Source: Tabrizicola sp. (GTDB taxonomy: Bacteria; Pseudomonadota; Alphaproteobacteria; Rhodobacterales; Rhodobacteraceae). Taken from it: a DNA stretch of 64,000 bases. Shown here in pieces: positions 1 to 9,020 of the stretch (position 1 is the first letter of the stretch; each line of letters starts with the position of its first letter). The translations under genes and the position numbers were made by a program. Location: NCBI RefSeq assembly GCF_030694085.1, contig NZ_JAUXZE010000005.1, positions 44,708 to 108,707 on the forward strand, read 5' to 3'. The notes beneath the pieces were generated by a model, which did not search any database, was not told the origin of the DNA, and was given only the letters and a program-made list of their open reading frames with translations.

Positions 1-4
1 TACG

Positions 5-2215
5 CTAAAGAAAACTCTGCGGATCAATATCCACCGCCAACCGCAAATCCCTCGGCAGCTTGAACTGCGCCAGCCACTCCGCCAATGCCGCCTGCAACGG
101 CGCTCCCTTCTCCGCCTTCACCAGAAGCCGCACCCGGTGCCGCCCCCGGACCCGGGCAATCGGCGCAGGCGCAGGCCCCCAGACCTCCGCCCCGATCCGC
201 CGCAACGGCTCCACCCGCCGCGCCAACTCCCCGCCAAAGTCAAACACCTGCGCCACGTCGGTTGAAGACAGGATTATCCCCGCCATCCGGCCATAAGGCG
301 GCACGCCCGAGGCGCGGCGCTCTGCTGCCTCGGCGCGCCAGAACGCCTCCTCATCCCCGCCAAGGATCGCCCGGATCACCGGGTGTTCCGGCTGGTGGGT
401 CTGCAGCCAGGCCTCGCCCTTCCGCTCCGCCGTCCGCCCCGCGCGCCCCGCGACCTGCCGCATCAGCTGGAACGTCCGCTCCGCCGCCCGCAGGTCCGAT
501 CCTTGCAGCCCAAGGTCCGCGTCGATCACCCCGACCAGCGTCAGCAGGGGAAAGTTGTGCCCCTTGGCCACGATCTGCGTGCCGATGATGATGTCCGCCC
601 CGCCCGCGGAAATCTCGGCAATCTTCTCCTTCAGCGCCCGGGCCGAGCCGAACAGGTCCGACGACAGCACCGCCACCCGAGCCTCCGGGAACCGCGCCGC
701 CACCTCTTCGGCCAACCGCTCCACCCCCGGCCCGACTGCCGCCATCCGCCCCTCCACTCCGCACGAAGGGCAAGCCAAAGGCACCGGCTTCGTCGCGCCG
801 CACTGGTGGCAGACCAGCCGCTTCTGGAACCGATGCTCCACCATCCGCGCATCGCACTGGTCGCAGCCCACCTGATGCCCGCAGGCCCGGCACAGCGTCA
901 CCGGCGCGAACCCCCGGCGGTTCAGGAACAACAGCGCCTGCTCGCCGCGCTTGACCACCGAATCGACCTTCGCGGCCAAAGTCGGCGAGATCCACCGATC
1001 CCCCGGCAGCTTCTCGGCCCGCATATCAATCGCCCGCATCTCCGGCATCTCTGCAGCGCCAAAGCGCGACCCCAGATCCAGCCGCCGGTACTTCCCCGCC
1101 TCGACATTCGCCCAGGTCTCCAGGCTGGGCGTCGCCGAAGCCAGCACCACCGCGCAGCCACACACCGCCGCCCGCAAGACCGCCATGTCCCGCGCGTTGT
1201 AAAGAACCCCCTCCTCCTGCTTGTACGAGGTGTCGTGCTCCTCATCGACGACGATCAGCCCCAGGTCCTGGAACGGCAGGAACAGCGCCGACCGCGCACC
1301 AACGACCAGCCCCGCCTCCCCCTCCGCCGCCATCTTCCACAGCCGCCGCCGTTCCGTCATCGTGACGCCCGAGTGCCACTCCGCCGGCCGCGCCCCGAAC
1401 CGCGCCTCCACCCGCGTCAGAAACTCCGCCGTCAGCGCGATCTCCGGCAGCAAGACCAACGCCTGCCGCCCCGAGCGCAGCGTTTCGGCCACCGCCTCCA
1501 GATAGACCTCGGTCTTCCCCGACCCTGTCACCCCCTTCAGCAGCGTCGCCGAATACCCCCCGAAAGCGACAGCGGCGACCAGCGCATCCCCCGCCGCCAC
1601 CTGCTCGCCCTCCAGCCGCATCCCCTTCGCCGCCTGCAGCCGAGGATAGGGCGTATCCCGCGGCGCATCCTCCTCCGCCACCACCCCCAGCTTCACCAGC
1701 CCCTTCACAACGGAACTGCCACAAGCCGCCGCCTCCACCAGCTCTCCCAGCGTGACCGGAGAGCCGCCAAACGCCCGCAACGCCTCCACCACCCGATGCC
1801 GCGCGTCGGTCAGCTGGTTCGGCACCGCCCCCGCCAACCGATACACCCGCCGCACCGACGCAGGCTCCCCAAGCCCCGGAGTCCGCGTCGCCAGCCGCAA
1901 CATCGCCGGCAGAGGCGTCAGCGTATACTCCGCCGCCCGCGCCAGGAACGCCCGCAACTCCCCCCGCATCGGCCGCGCGTCCAGCACCCGCCCGACAGGC
2001 CGCACCTTCGCGGGATCCCACCCGCCAGCCGCAGGCCCCCAGACCACCCCAAGCACCCGCCGCGGCCCCAAGGGCACCTCGACGAAATCCCCGTCCCCGC
2101 AGCCCCCCTCCGGCGCGCGGTAGTCCAGCACCCGCCCCAAAGGCTCCGTCGTCAGCACCCCGACCAGATCGCCCGCCTGATAGACCCGGTCCGCCACCTG
2201 AAACCTTTCGCTCAT
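5..2215 (-). CDS. priA: Primosomal protein N' (replication restart helicase PriA)
   Basis: PriA is the 3'-to-5' superfamily 2 DNA helicase that recognises stalled forks and reloads the replisome. The 736-residue protein is full length. The N-terminal 3'BD region spans about residues 1-110. Walker A (GVTGSGKT) is at 228-235, the DEEH box at 324-327, and a cysteine-rich zinc-binding insert with paired CxxC motifs at about 430-475. The helicase C-terminal region carries [12 protein letters not shown] and QVAGRAGR. It is divergent from the transaldolase gene, with about 80 bp between them. The start is the ATG at 2215 and the stop lies at the very edge of the window. Identification is secure from the motif order. 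Confidence 0.97.
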   Translation of the reverse strand: MSERFQVADRVYQAGDLVGVLTTEPLGRVLDYRAPEGGCGDGDFVEVPLGPRRVLGVVWGPAAGGWDPAKVRPVGRVLDARPMRGELRAFLARAAEYTLTPLPAMLRLATRTPGLGEPASVRRVYRLAGAVPNQLTDARHRVVEALRAFGGSPVTLGELVEAAACGSSVVKGLVKLGVVAEEDAPRDTPYPRLQAAKGMRLEGEQVAAGDALVAAVAFGGYSATLLKGVTGSGKTEVYLEAVAETLRSGRQALVLLPEIALTAEFLTRVEARFGARPAEWHSGVTMTERRRLWKMAAEGEAGLVVGARSALFLPFQDLGLIVVDEEHDTSYKQEEGVLYNARDMAVLRAAVCGCAVVLASATPSLETWANVEAGKYRRLDLGSRFGAAEMPEMRAIDMRAEKLPGDRWISPTLAAKVDSVVKRGEQALLFLNRRGFAPVTLCRACGHQVGCDQCDARMVEHRFQKRLVCHQCGATKPVPLACPSCGVEGRMAAVGPGVERLAEEVAARFPEARVAVLSSDLFGSARALKEKIAEISAGGADIIIGTQIVAKGHNFPLLTLVGVIDADLGLQGSDLRAAERTFQLMRQVAGRAGRTAERKGEAWLQTHQPEHPVIRAILGGDEEAFWRAEAAERRASGVPPYGRMAGIILSSTDVAQVFDFGGELARRVEPLRRIGAEVWGPAPAPIARVRGRHRVRLLVKAEKGAPLQAALAEWLAQFKLPRDLRLAVDIDPQSFL

Positions 2216-2295
2216 CCGCCGTTTGGGCTAAACCGCGCCCCGAGAGCATTCAACCCCCGGCTTGCGCCCCCCGCAACCGGCCAAGGGAGGTCCCC

Positions 2296-2949
2296 ATGAA
2301 ATTCTTCATCGACACCGCCGACGTCGACGCCATCCGTGAGCTTCACGACCTTGGCATGGTGGACGGCGTCACCACCAACCCGTCCCTGATCCTGAAATCC
2401 GGCCGCAACATCCTGGAAGTCACCAAGGAGATCTGCTCCTTCGTCAAAGGCCCCGTTTCGGCCGAAGTCGTGGCGCTGAAGGCCGAGGACATGATCGCCG
2501 AGGGCCGCAAGCTGGCCGCCATCGCCCCGAACATCGCCGTCAAGGTCCCGCTGACCTGGGACGGCCTCAAGACCTGCAAGGTCCTGTCGGGTGAGGGGTT
2601 CATGGTCAACGTCACCCTCTGCTTCTCCGCCAACCAGGCCCTGATCGCCGCCAAGGCCGGTGCGACCTTCATCTCGCCCTTCATCGGGCGGCTGGACGAC
2701 ATCAACCTCGACGGCCTCGACCTGATCGGCGACATCCGCACGATCTATGACAACTACGACTTCAAGACCCAGATCCTGGCGGCCTCGATCCGCACCGCCA
2801 ACCACGTCAAGGACTGCGCCCTGATCGGAGCCGACGTCGTCACCGCCCCCCCCGCCGTGATCAAGGCGCTGGCAAGCCACGTGCTGACCGACAAGGGCCT
2901 CGACCAGTTCACGGCGGATTGGGCGAAGACGGGGCAGAAGATCCTGTAA
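2296..2949 (+). CDS. fsa: Transaldolase / fructose-6-phosphate aldolase (FSA/TalC type)
   Basis: Small class I aldolase of the transaldolase superfamily, 217 aa, the usual size for the short FSA/TalC type. The N-terminus [10 protein letters not shown], the GVTTNPS turn at 24-30, the Schiff-base lysine K83 in AVKVP, and [11 protein letters not shown] are all present. It is expected to transfer dihydroxyacetone or cleave fructose-6-phosphate in the cytoplasmic pentose-phosphate pathway. The start is supported by a good AGGGAGG box a few bases upstream. Which activity dominates (transaldolase or FSA) cannot be told by eye, so the symbol is tentative. The gene is followed by a long repeat-filled gap. 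Confidence 0.93.
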   Translation: MKFFIDTADVDAIRELHDLGMVDGVTTNPSLILKSGRNILEVTKEICSFVKGPVSAEVVALKAEDMIAEGRKLAAIAPNIAVKVPLTWDGLKTCKVLSGEGFMVNVTLCFSANQALIAAKAGATFISPFIGRLDDINLDGLDLIGDIRTIYDNYDFKTQILAASIRTANHVKDCALIGADVVTAPPAVIKALASHVLTDKGLDQFTADWAKTGQKIL

Positions 2950-2964
2950 GGGTCACGCCCGCGC

Positions 2965-3039
2965 ACCTGTCATCCCCGCGAAAGCGGGGACACCACCAAC
3001 GCGTCCCCCTGGATCCCCGCCTCCGCGGGGATGACAGGT
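2965..3039. repeat. CATCCCCGC-type palindromic repeat
   Basis: Perfect 16-bp inverted arms at 2965-2980 (ACCTGTCATCCCCGCG) and 3024-3039. The left arm also forms a tight local hairpin, CCCCGC-GAAA-GCGGGG, at 2974-2989. Repeats of this general form (GTCATCCCCGCGAAAGCGGGGA) are common extragenic palindromes in alphaproteobacteria. No U-tract follows, so it does not look like a simple terminator. Confidence 0.85.
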
Positions 3040-3100
3040 AGGTCGGGGCCCGCCCCGACTCCCCGCCCCCGTAGGTCGGGGTTCACCCCGACTCCCCCAC
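3038..3100. repeat. Two tandem GTAGGTCGGGG palindromic units
   Basis: Two head-to-tail units of about 33 bp start at 3038 and 3071. Each has GTAGGTCGGGG, a short spacer (CCCG or TTCA), then CCCCGACTCCCC. Each unit can form a GTCGGGG/CCCCGAC hairpin. REP-like units of the pattern GTAGGTCGGG(N)CCCGAC occur widely in proteobacteria. Confidence 0.8.
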
Positions 3101-3108
3101 GGAACACG

Positions 3109-3267
3109 AGGGCCGCGCCCTCCCTCGGGCGGGCGCTCCAACGGTCGAGGGAGGCACTTTATGGTGCCACCCCTCCCACCGAAGTTCGGGTGACTGCCGC
3201 TGCAAAAGCGCCCTCCCGGGCGTTGGGGAGGGCGCGGCCCTGCGGCGCAAGCGCCTTGAGTCCGGGC
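3109..3267. repeat. Structured dispersed intergenic element, copy 1
   Basis: Outer arms at 3109-3124 and 3226-3241 are a perfect 16-bp inverted repeat. Inner arms (GGGCGGGCGCT near 3127-3137; AGCGCCCTCCC near 3207-3217) extend the stem. The core between them, GCACTTTATGGT then ACCCCTCCCACCGAAGTTC, is shared with copy 2 at 35717-35873, as is the right tail CTTGAGTCCGGGC. The outer-arm sequences of the two copies differ but each pair is perfectly complementary, so base pairing appears to be conserved rather than sequence. Confidence 0.85.
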
Positions 3268-3405
3268 CAAGGGGCGCTTCGGTCTGCACTCGAGACCCCA
3301 CCAATCCCATCTTCGGGTGCGCTGACGGATATCAAACTTGACCACAGCCAAAGCTTGCCCCCACAGGCACGCAGGCGCAGTTTGATTGAATGACTGCCTT
3401 AAAGT

Positions 3406-4035
3406 TCAATAAAGCCGACTGACCTCGTCCGCGCTGTGGTCGTCTTGCACGTCGTCGAGTGTTTGTTCCCGCTCGACCGTTGCAATGACCCACTCCGCGA
3501 GTGTCGGGGCAGATTTGCGTTCCGGCCAATGATCCGAGTGCCACAGACGCGAGCGGATCATGGACTTGGAGCAATGCATGAAAGCTTCTTCAACGTCGAC
3601 AACCAGCGCCAAAAGCGGTTCACGGCCGTTGACGGCATGCCGCTTGCTAATGGCATCATCCCTCACAATGCGCGCCTTGCCCGCAACACGCAGCGTATCA
3701 CCGTGCCCAGGGACAATGAACAGAACTGCGATATTTGGGTCTTCAAGCAGATTGTGAAACCCGTCGACTCGATGGTTTCCCAGCCGATCTGGTATGATCA
3801 TGGTCTTGTCGTCATAGACTTCCACAAAACCCATCGTGTCTCCTTTGGGCGATACGTCGATCAACCCTTTCGAAGACTTGGTCGCGATGACAATGAAAGG
3901 GCTTCGTTCAATGAACCTGCGGGCGACATCATTGAGGCGGTCGCTCACTTTCAGGAAGGTGTTTACAAAACCCTCCGTTGGAAGAAACTCGCGCAAACGC
4001 TCGACGGTTCGAATCTGTTCCTCTACATGAAGCAT
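3406..4035 (-). CDS. FMN-dependent PPOX-fold flavoprotein (pyridoxamine 5'-phosphate oxidase-like)
   Basis: About 209 aa, resembling the MSMEG_1061-like branch of split-barrel PNPOx proteins, which bind FMN or F420 and reduce small molecules. Recognisable pieces are ARRFIERSPFIVIATKSSKG, VSPKGD, a central IPDRLGNHRVDGFHNLL and a DTLRVAGKARIV strand. The start is taken at the ATG at 4035, with GGGAG upstream; an upstream TTG at 4044 is possible. The base composition is visibly less GC-rich than in neighbours and codon use is more relaxed, suggesting later acquisition. Its 3' end lies about 140 bp from structured element copy 1. The substrate is unknown. Confidence 0.8.
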   Translation of the reverse strand: MLHVEEQIRTVERLREFLPTEGFVNTFLKVSDRLNDVARRFIERSPFIVIATKSSKGLIDVSPKGDTMGFVEVYDDKTMIIPDRLGNHRVDGFHNLLEDPNIAVLFIVPGHGDTLRVAGKARIVRDDAISKRHAVNGREPLLALVVDVEEAFMHCSKSMIRSRLWHSDHWPERKSAPTLAEWVIATVEREQTLDDVQDDHSADEVSRLY

Positions 4036-4178
4036 GGCGGGCAATCTCCCTTCCTGCAGAAGCGTAGACCACCCGGGGTCATCCGCATAGCGAACGTTTG
4101 AAGCCCGCGGCCAAGGTCCCTATCATCCCTGAAGCGTCTCGTTTAGGTGCCTCAGGACGCATGCCGAATTTGCCTGCC

Positions 4179-4685
4179 TCACCTCACCAACGGCCCGCCA
4201 AACACCCGCTCCTCCCCCTCCGCCACCGCCTTCTGCGCCCTCTCCTGGACCAAGGCCCGATCCGCCTCCACCACCCCTGGCCCCTCGTCCTCCCACGCCC
4301 CGCCCATCGCCTTAGCCACATCCCCGAACTGCGGCTTCTCACCCGCGTAAGCCTCCTCCCGCTCCCGGTAATGCGCCAGCGTCTCGGCGCCCCGGATCAC
4401 CCCGGCCAGCCGCGCGTGCATGTAGCTGCGCAAGACGTCGTTGATCCGCGGCCCGTAGCCCTCGCCCATGGACCGGAAGAACTTCAGCACATCCGCCTCC
4501 AGCGCCAGCGTCACCTTCACCTTCGCCGCGCGGGGCGTGGCCGTGGCGATCTGGTGCCACGCCTCGGGGATGCGCCCTGTCAGCTCGATGGTGTTGTGCA
4601 GGTCCCATTCCAGACGTCGCATGACATCCATCATGTAGGTCATCTGGGCACGCTGGCGGGGGGTCAGTTTCTTCAGGTCGGGCAT
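4179..4685 (-). CDS. BrnA-like antitoxin protein without an adjacent BrnT
   Basis: About 168 aa. The central stretch with KVKVTLALEADVLKFF, then a GYGPRIN turn and VLRSYM, matches the ribbon-helix-helix BrnA antitoxin pattern (VTLRLD..VL.WF...G.GYQTRIN.VLR.Y). The N-terminal 50 residues (LTPRQRAQMTYMMDVMRRLE) are an extra helical extension. The ATG at 4685 is preferred because AAGGA precedes it; a TTG 36 bases upstream is the alternative. No BrnT-like toxin (short basic RelE-fold ORF) sits on either side, so it is probably an orphan DNA-binding regulator rather than half of a toxin-antitoxin pair. Confidence 0.72.
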   Translation of the reverse strand: MPDLKKLTPRQRAQMTYMMDVMRRLEWDLHNTIELTGRIPEAWHQIATATPRAAKVKVTLALEADVLKFFRSMGEGYGPRINDVLRSYMHARLAGVIRGAETLAHYREREEAYAGEKPQFGDVAKAMGGAWEDEGPGVVEADRALVQERAQKAVAEGEERVFGGPLVR

Positions 4686-4901
4686 GGCGGCATCCTTTGC
4701 GGCCCCCACCCTCGGGCCCAAAGGTTAACGCCAGCCGACCCATACGTGCGTATGGACGCTTTCCATACCGGAACCCGACGCGGTCCAGACCCACTGTTGC
4801 ATCCCTGCCCCATCCCCCGCTTACGCGGGCGAAAATGTGTCGCCATGTGCCTTAGCTTCGGCCTATAGTCTGCGGGAATTCCGACGGAAACTGGCCCTCA
4901 C

Positions 4902-5600
4902 ATGATCGAACCCGACCTCCGCGACCGGATCCTTGCCGAGCCTGAACGGCTCCTCGAAGACCGCGACGTGATGAACGCCCTCGTCTGCGCCAACGACCGC
5001 TCTCTCGGTGCGAATATCGTCGACCTCCGCGGCATCGCCATGCAGCGTCTGGAGAGCCGTCTCGACCGGCTGGAGGACACCCATCGCTCGGTGATCGCGG
5101 CCGCTTACGAGAACCTGGCCGGGACCAACCAGGTCCACCGGGCGGTACTTACGCTGCTGGAGCCGACGAATTTCGAAAGCTTCATCAAGGCTTTGACCGG
5201 AGAGGTCGCCCAGACCCTCCGCGTCGACACGGTCCGCCTCGTCCTGGAAACCCTGCAAGACGACCCCGACACCGACCCCACCCTCCGCCGCTTGGGCGAG
5301 GTCCTCCAGGTCGCCCCCGCAGGTTTTGTCGGCCACTACCTCACCAACGGCCGCAACGGCCCCGGTCGGCAGATCGTCCTGCGCTCCATCACCAGCCTCG
5401 CCCCCACGCTTTATGGTGAACGCGCCGAAGACATCCAGTCCGAAGCCCTGATGAAACTCGACCTCGGCCCCAACCGCCTGCCAGGCATGCTGGTCTTCGC
5501 CTCCGAAGACCCGACCCAGTTCAAGTCAACGCATGGCACTGATCTGCTTTCATTTTTTGCGGGTGTCTTCGAACGCTCGATGCGCCGGTGGCTGGGCTGA
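4902..5600 (+). CDS. DUF484 family protein
   Basis: 232 aa. The opening IEPDLRDRILAEPERLLEDRDVM and the following GANIVDLRGIAMQRLE are the hallmark of DUF484 (a GAF-like fold, also present beside xerC in gammaproteobacteria). A helical segment (about 35-65) precedes the GAF-like part ending in LVFASEDPTQFKSTHGTDLLSFF. Its stop codon overlaps the start of xerC by 13 bp in another frame, so the two are co-transcribed and probably translationally linked. The biochemical role is unknown; the association with the XerC recombinase is conserved. Confidence 0.88.
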   Translation: MIEPDLRDRILAEPERLLEDRDVMNALVCANDRSLGANIVDLRGIAMQRLESRLDRLEDTHRSVIAAAYENLAGTNQVHRAVLTLLEPTNFESFIKALTGEVAQTLRVDTVRLVLETLQDDPDTDPTLRRLGEVLQVAPAGFVGHYLTNGRNGPGRQIVLRSITSLAPTLYGERAEDIQSEALMKLDLGPNRLPGMLVFASEDPTQFKSTHGTDLLSFFAGVFERSMRRWLG

Positions 5601-6523
5601 CCGACCCCTTCCTGGCCCCCGCCCTCGGGGCCGCGCTGACGCAGTGGCTCTCGCACCTGCAGGCGCTGGAGGGCGCTGCGGGCAACACGGTCGAGGCCTA
5701 TCGTCGCGACGTGTCCCGCTACCTCATGTTCCTCTCCGCCCATCAAGGCGGCGCCGAGGGCATCGCTGCCATAGCCCGCACCACCCAGACCGACCTCCGC
5801 GCCTGGATGGCCGAGGAACGGTCGCGCGGCCTGTCCGCCAGGTCACTCGCCCGCGCCCTGTCGGCGGTGAAAGGTTTCACCGCTTGGGCCGCCGACCGCA
5901 CCCGCACGGATGCCACCACCGTCCTCTCCTCGCGCGGCCCCAAGTTCCGCCGCAAGCTCCCGCGCCCTCTCTCCGAAGATGGCGCAGCTGCGGTTCTGAC
6001 CGACATCGGACTGGACGCCCGCGAGGACTGGATCGCCGCCCGAGATACCGCGATCGCCACGCTCCTCTACGGCCTCGGCCTGCGGATCTCGGAAGCACTT
6101 TCCCTTTCGGGCGGCAACCATCCCCTGCCCCCGACCCTGCGCATCACCGGCAAAGGCGGCAAGACGCGCCCTGTCCCCGTGATCCCCGCCGCAGCCGAGG
6201 CCGTTGCGGCTTACGTCCGGCTTTGCCCCTACAACCTTGCCCCCTTAGAGCCACTGTTTCGCGGCGCACGGGGCGGCCCGGTGAACCCCCGGCTGATCCA
6301 GGCCGCGATGGAGCGAGCCCGCCTCCGCCTGGGTCTGCCTGCCACTGCGACACCCCACGCCTTGCGGCACAGCTTCGCCACGCACCTCCTGTCCGCTGGC
6401 GGAGACCTGCGCGCGATCCAAGAGTTACTGGGCCACGCCTCGCTTTCCACCACCCAGGCCTACACCGCCGTCGATGCCGCGCGGCTGATGGAGGTCTACG
6501 AAAAAGCCCACCCGCGCGCCTGA
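5588..6523 (+). CDS. xerC: Tyrosine recombinase XerC
   Basis: Site-specific recombinase that acts with XerD at dif to resolve chromosome dimers. 311 aa with an N-terminal SAM-like core-binding domain (15-110) and a catalytic domain (125-305). The catalytic set is visible: R166 (GLGLRISEAL), K189 (TGKGGK), H257 and R260 (HALRHSFATHL), H283 (LLGHASLSTTQ) and Y292. The start is a GTG at 5588 inside the end of the DUF484 gene. XerC rather than XerD is chosen from the DUF484 neighbour and should be treated as likely. Confidence 0.93.
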   Translation: MAGLTDPFLAPALGAALTQWLSHLQALEGAAGNTVEAYRRDVSRYLMFLSAHQGGAEGIAAIARTTQTDLRAWMAEERSRGLSARSLARALSAVKGFTAWAADRTRTDATTVLSSRGPKFRRKLPRPLSEDGAAAVLTDIGLDAREDWIAARDTAIATLLYGLGLRISEALSLSGGNHPLPPTLRITGKGGKTRPVPVIPAAAEAVAAYVRLCPYNLAPLEPLFRGARGGPVNPRLIQAAMERARLRLGLPATATPHALRHSFATHLLSAGGDLRAIQELLGHASLSTTQAYTAVDAARLMEVYEKAHPRA

Positions 6524-6574
6524 TTGCGGCACCTCCCAGTTGCACCGCGACCCGTAATCCGCCATCAAGTCCTC

Positions 6575-7279
6575 ATGAGCCCGCGCCTGAAAGCCCTGTC
6601 CGTCCATCTGCTCACCGCCTCTGGCGCGGTGTTGGCGATGTTCGCCATGCTTGCCGCCGTGCAGGAAAACTGGAGCCTGATGTTCCTCTGGCTGGTCGTG
6701 GCGCTGATCGTCGACGGGATCGACGGCCCCTTGGCCCGAAAATACGAAGTCCACAAGAACTGGCCGACCTATGACGGCGTGTTGATGGACCTGATTGTCG
6801 ACTATCTGACCTATGTCTTCATCCCGGCCTTCGCGCTGTTCCAGTCCGGCCTACTGCCCGGCTGGACCGGCTGGCTGGCGATCATTGTGATCTGCTTCGG
6901 CTCGGTGGTCTATTTCGCGGACACCCGCATGAAGACCAAGGACAAAAGCTTTGCCGGCTTCCCCGCCTGCTGGAACATGGTCGTGCTGGTCCTTTTCGCG
7001 ACCAAGCCCGGCGAAGCGGTGATCCTGATGGTGGTGATCCTTCTGACCGTGACGATGTTCACGAATCTCAAGTTCATCCATCCCGTCCGAACCAGTCGCT
7101 GGTACGAGCTGTCGATTGGCGTCTGCATCGCCTGGATCGTCCTGGCCGGCTGGGCCGCCTGGTGGGACTTCAATGAGGGTCCGGTGGCGAAGTGGCTTCT
7201 AGTGCTGACCTCGATGTACCTGATGCTGGCAGGGATCGCGCAACAGATCATCCCCGAAGGCATCCGCCGGGTACGGTAG
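6575..7279 (+). CDS. pcs: Phosphatidylcholine synthase
   Basis: Condenses CDP-diacylglycerol with free choline in the inner membrane to make phosphatidylcholine, a pathway typical of alphaproteobacteria. 234 aa with about seven hydrophobic helices. The CDP-alcohol phosphotransferase signature is seen as D47-G-I-D50-G-P-L-A54-R55 followed by D67, D72 and D76 (DGVLMDLIVDY). The ATG at 6575 gives the normal N-terminus; an in-frame TTG at 6524 is less likely. It is convergent with the DMT transporter, and the gap holds a large hairpin repeat. Confidence 0.93.
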   Translation: MSPRLKALSVHLLTASGAVLAMFAMLAAVQENWSLMFLWLVVALIVDGIDGPLARKYEVHKNWPTYDGVLMDLIVDYLTYVFIPAFALFQSGLLPGWTGWLAIIVICFGSVVYFADTRMKTKDKSFAGFPACWNMVVLVLFATKPGEAVILMVVILLTVTMFTNLKFIHPVRTSRWYELSIGVCIAWIVLAGWAAWWDFNEGPVAKWLLVLTSMYLMLAGIAQQIIPEGIRRVR

Positions 7280-7286
7280 TCGAAAC

Positions 7287-7361
7287 GCTCGTCGATGACT
7301 GCGTCACTCCTCGCTGACCCTGCGCCGCCGCGCGAGGAGAAGTCGAAGACGCACGACGAGC
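7287..7361. repeat. CGACGAG-type hairpin repeat, copy 1
   Basis: Arms at 7287-7314 and 7332-7361 are imperfect inverted repeats built from CTCGTCG, CTTCG and CTCCTCG blocks. It sits between the convergent 3' ends of pcs and the DMT exporter gene. Related copies occur at 53408-53473 and 62826-62888. It has no T-run, so if it stops transcription it does so without a classic intrinsic terminator. Confidence 0.7.
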
Positions 7362-7368
7362 CGTCCCT

Positions 7369-8205
7369 TCAGAGCCGCGTCAGCATCACGCCCGCCACGA
7401 TGATCAGCGCAGCCACCGCCTTTTCCCCGGTCATCTTTTCGCCGAAGATCAGCCAGCCGATCAGCACTGCGAACAGGATCGAGGTTTCGCGCAGCGCCGC
7501 CACCACCGCGATGGGCGCAGTGGTCATCGCCCAGATTGATACCGCATAGGCACCATAGCTTGCGGTCGACGCGAAGGCCCCCACCCGCCAGGCCTGCCAG
7601 TGGCGTGGGATCACGTCCCAGCCCCGCAGCGCAAGCATCCCCAGCGTGAAGAACACGCCATCCGCAACAAAGACCCACGCCACATAGGCGGCGGGAGAGC
7701 CCGAGACCCGAGCCCCCATTCCGTCGATCAGCGTATAGGTCGCCGTCGCGCATGCCGAGCCAAGGGCAAAGGGCAGAAGCTTGCGGTCCTCGCCACTGGT
7801 GAACACACCGCGCGCCATCAGCAGGATACCGGCCGCTACCACTGCGATCCCGATGTACTCCTGCTGCGTAACCGCATCGGTCAGGAAGGCCGCGCCGAAC
7901 ACCGCCACGATCATCGGCGCGGCACCACGCGCGATAGGGTAGACCCGGCTGAGGTCGCCCCGGTCATAGGCATAGGTCAGGAAGAACTTGTAGGCGAAGT
8001 GCGTGCAGCCCGCCGCGACGACCCAAGGGATCGCCGCCGGCGCGATGGACGGGGTCAGGATTACGACTGCCAGCCCGATCGGCACCTCGACTATGGACAG
8101 GATCACCATCCCGCCGACCTTCGAGGTCCCCAGCTTGATCAGCGCATTCCAAAGCGCATGCAGAAAGGCCGCACCAAGGACGGCCAGGAAGATGCCAAGG
8201 CTCAA
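7369..8205 (-). CDS. EamA/DMT-superfamily transporter
   Basis: Inner-membrane protein of 278 aa with about ten transmembrane helices arranged as two five-helix halves, the standard EamA layout. Recognisable points are AFLHALWNALIKLG in helix 1, ARGAAPMIVAVFGAAFLTD at the end of the first half, and ALRETSILFAVLIGWLIFGEKMTG near the C-terminus. Such proteins export metabolites or amino acids; the substrate cannot be inferred. The gene stands alone and is convergent with pcs. Confidence 0.88.
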   Translation of the reverse strand: MSLGIFLAVLGAAFLHALWNALIKLGTSKVGGMVILSIVEVPIGLAVVILTPSIAPAAIPWVVAAGCTHFAYKFFLTYAYDRGDLSRVYPIARGAAPMIVAVFGAAFLTDAVTQQEYIGIAVVAAGILLMARGVFTSGEDRKLLPFALGSACATATYTLIDGMGARVSGSPAAYVAWVFVADGVFFTLGMLALRGWDVIPRHWQAWRVGAFASTASYGAYAVSIWAMTTAPIAVVAALRETSILFAVLIGWLIFGEKMTGEKAVAALIIVAGVMLTRL

Positions 8206-8311
8206 TGCGCACCCGTCATGTAACTGTCACGGAAGGCGTATGCCCAGGCTGCATCGCATACAAGCCGTCGCCTGAGTCCAGTCTCTTGCCGTCGATAGGC
8301 TCAGGGCCAGC

Positions 8312-8339
8312 GTAGGGTGGGCGATATCGCCCACCCTAC
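8312..8339. repeat. GTAGGGTGGGC palindrome, copy 1
   Basis: A perfect 28-bp palindrome whose half is GTAGGGTGGGCGAT, lying just past the 3' end of the DUF3253 gene. Related palindromes occur at 24171-24193 and 38692-38714 with the same GTAGGGTG/CACCCTAC flank but different inner sequence. Confidence 0.85.
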
Positions 8340-8349
8340 CCCTGCGACA

Positions 8350-8577
8350 TCAGCGCAACCGCAGCCGGATCGGTCCCCGTGCAGTCAAGGGGTCCACCTC
8401 CACCCCGTTCTGCGTCGCCAGAATCTCCGGCATCCCCGCCGCCACCCGGCGGACCTCGGGCATCATCGCCTGCCACTCGTCCGGCTCCAGCACCTTTGCC
8501 ACCTCCGACGGACAGAGCGACTTTTCCCGGCCCCTTTGCAGCGCCAGATCCAGAATGGCCTCCCGCACCCCGCTCAT
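8350..8577 (-). CDS. DUF3253 domain protein
   Basis: Small protein of 75 aa. The sequence VREAILDLALQRGREKSLCPSEVA followed by WQAMMPEVRRVAAGM and IRLR matches the compact winged-helix-like DUF3253 family. Its ATG overlaps the TGA of ogt (ATGA, 8574-8577), so it is the last gene of a coupled lysR-ogt-DUF3253 set. The function is unknown. Confidence 0.82.
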   Translation of the reverse strand: MSGVREAILDLALQRGREKSLCPSEVAKVLEPDEWQAMMPEVRRVAAGMPEILATQNGVEVDPLTARGPIRLRLR

Positions 8578-9020
8578 ATCAACAGCGCCCCTTCATGGCG
8601 CAAGAGGGCTGCCTTCGTCTCCACTCCGCCAGGCGCCGAGAACCCACCGAACCAGTTCGTTCCCGTCACCCGGTGGCAGGGGATCAGGATCGGCAGAGGG
8701 TTCGCCCCGCAGGCCTGTCCGACGGACTGCGCCGGGGCGCCCACCTCCTTGGCGATCTGCCCATAGGTCCGTGTCTCGCCCCAGGGGATCTTTGTCATCG
8801 CCCGCCGGACGTCGGCGTTCAGCCCCGTCCCCCAGTCCAGCGGCAGGTCGAAACGCCTGAGGCGCCCGTCGAAATAGGCCGCCAGTTGCGCCAAGCCCTC
8901 GCTCAGCAGCGCAGTCTGCCCGGAGACCTCCGGCAGGCGCCACTCCAGCCCGACCAGCAGACCGTCCCGTTCGACCAGACCGACCGGCCCGAACGGCCCC
9001 ACGATCCCCGCCCGGATCAT
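8574..9020 (-). CDS. ogt: Methylated-DNA--protein-cysteine methyltransferase
   Basis: Suicide repair enzyme that moves the O6-alkyl group from guanine to its own cysteine. 148 aa from the ATG at 9020, which overlaps the lysR stop (ATGA). The DNA-binding and active-site region is clear: IPWGETRTYGQIAKEVG (78-94), GQACGANPLPILIPCHRV with the acceptor C115, then GGFSAPGGVETKAALLRHEG. The N-terminal half is short, as in Ogt/MGMT proteins lacking the Ada zinc domain. A longer upstream reading frame is just overlap with lysR. Confidence 0.93.
   Translation of the reverse strand: MIRAGIVGPFGPVGLVERDGLLVGLEWRLPEVSGQTALLSEGLAQLAAYFDGRLRRFDLPLDWGTGLNADVRRAMTKIPWGETRTYGQIAKEVGAPAQSVGQACGANPLPILIPCHRVTGTNWFGGFSAPGGVETKAALLRHEGALLI

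Larger units (their letters stand above)
2950..3405. other. Repeat-rich intergenic region without a gene
   Basis: No convincing coding sequence. This 456-bp gap carries three different palindromic repeat types in succession: a CATCCCCGC-type hairpin pair (2965-3039), two tandem GTAGGTCGGGG units (3038-3100), and the long structured element at 3109-3267 that recurs near 35.8 kb. A further inverted pair (ATCAAAC at 3331-3337, GTTTGAT at 3380-3386) lies just before the stop codon of the PPOX gene. Confidence 0.8.

Noticed and set aside
383..2299. A 638-residue open reading frame on the plus strand opposite priA
   Set aside because: Composition is Arg/Pro/His-rich, as expected for the antisense of a GC-rich gene. 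PriA on the other strand has complete motifs.
6524..6574. A longer pcs starting at the TTG at 6524
   Set aside because: It would begin at the xerC stop and add a non-conserved, Pro/Arg-rich extension; the ATG at 6575 gives the normal family start.
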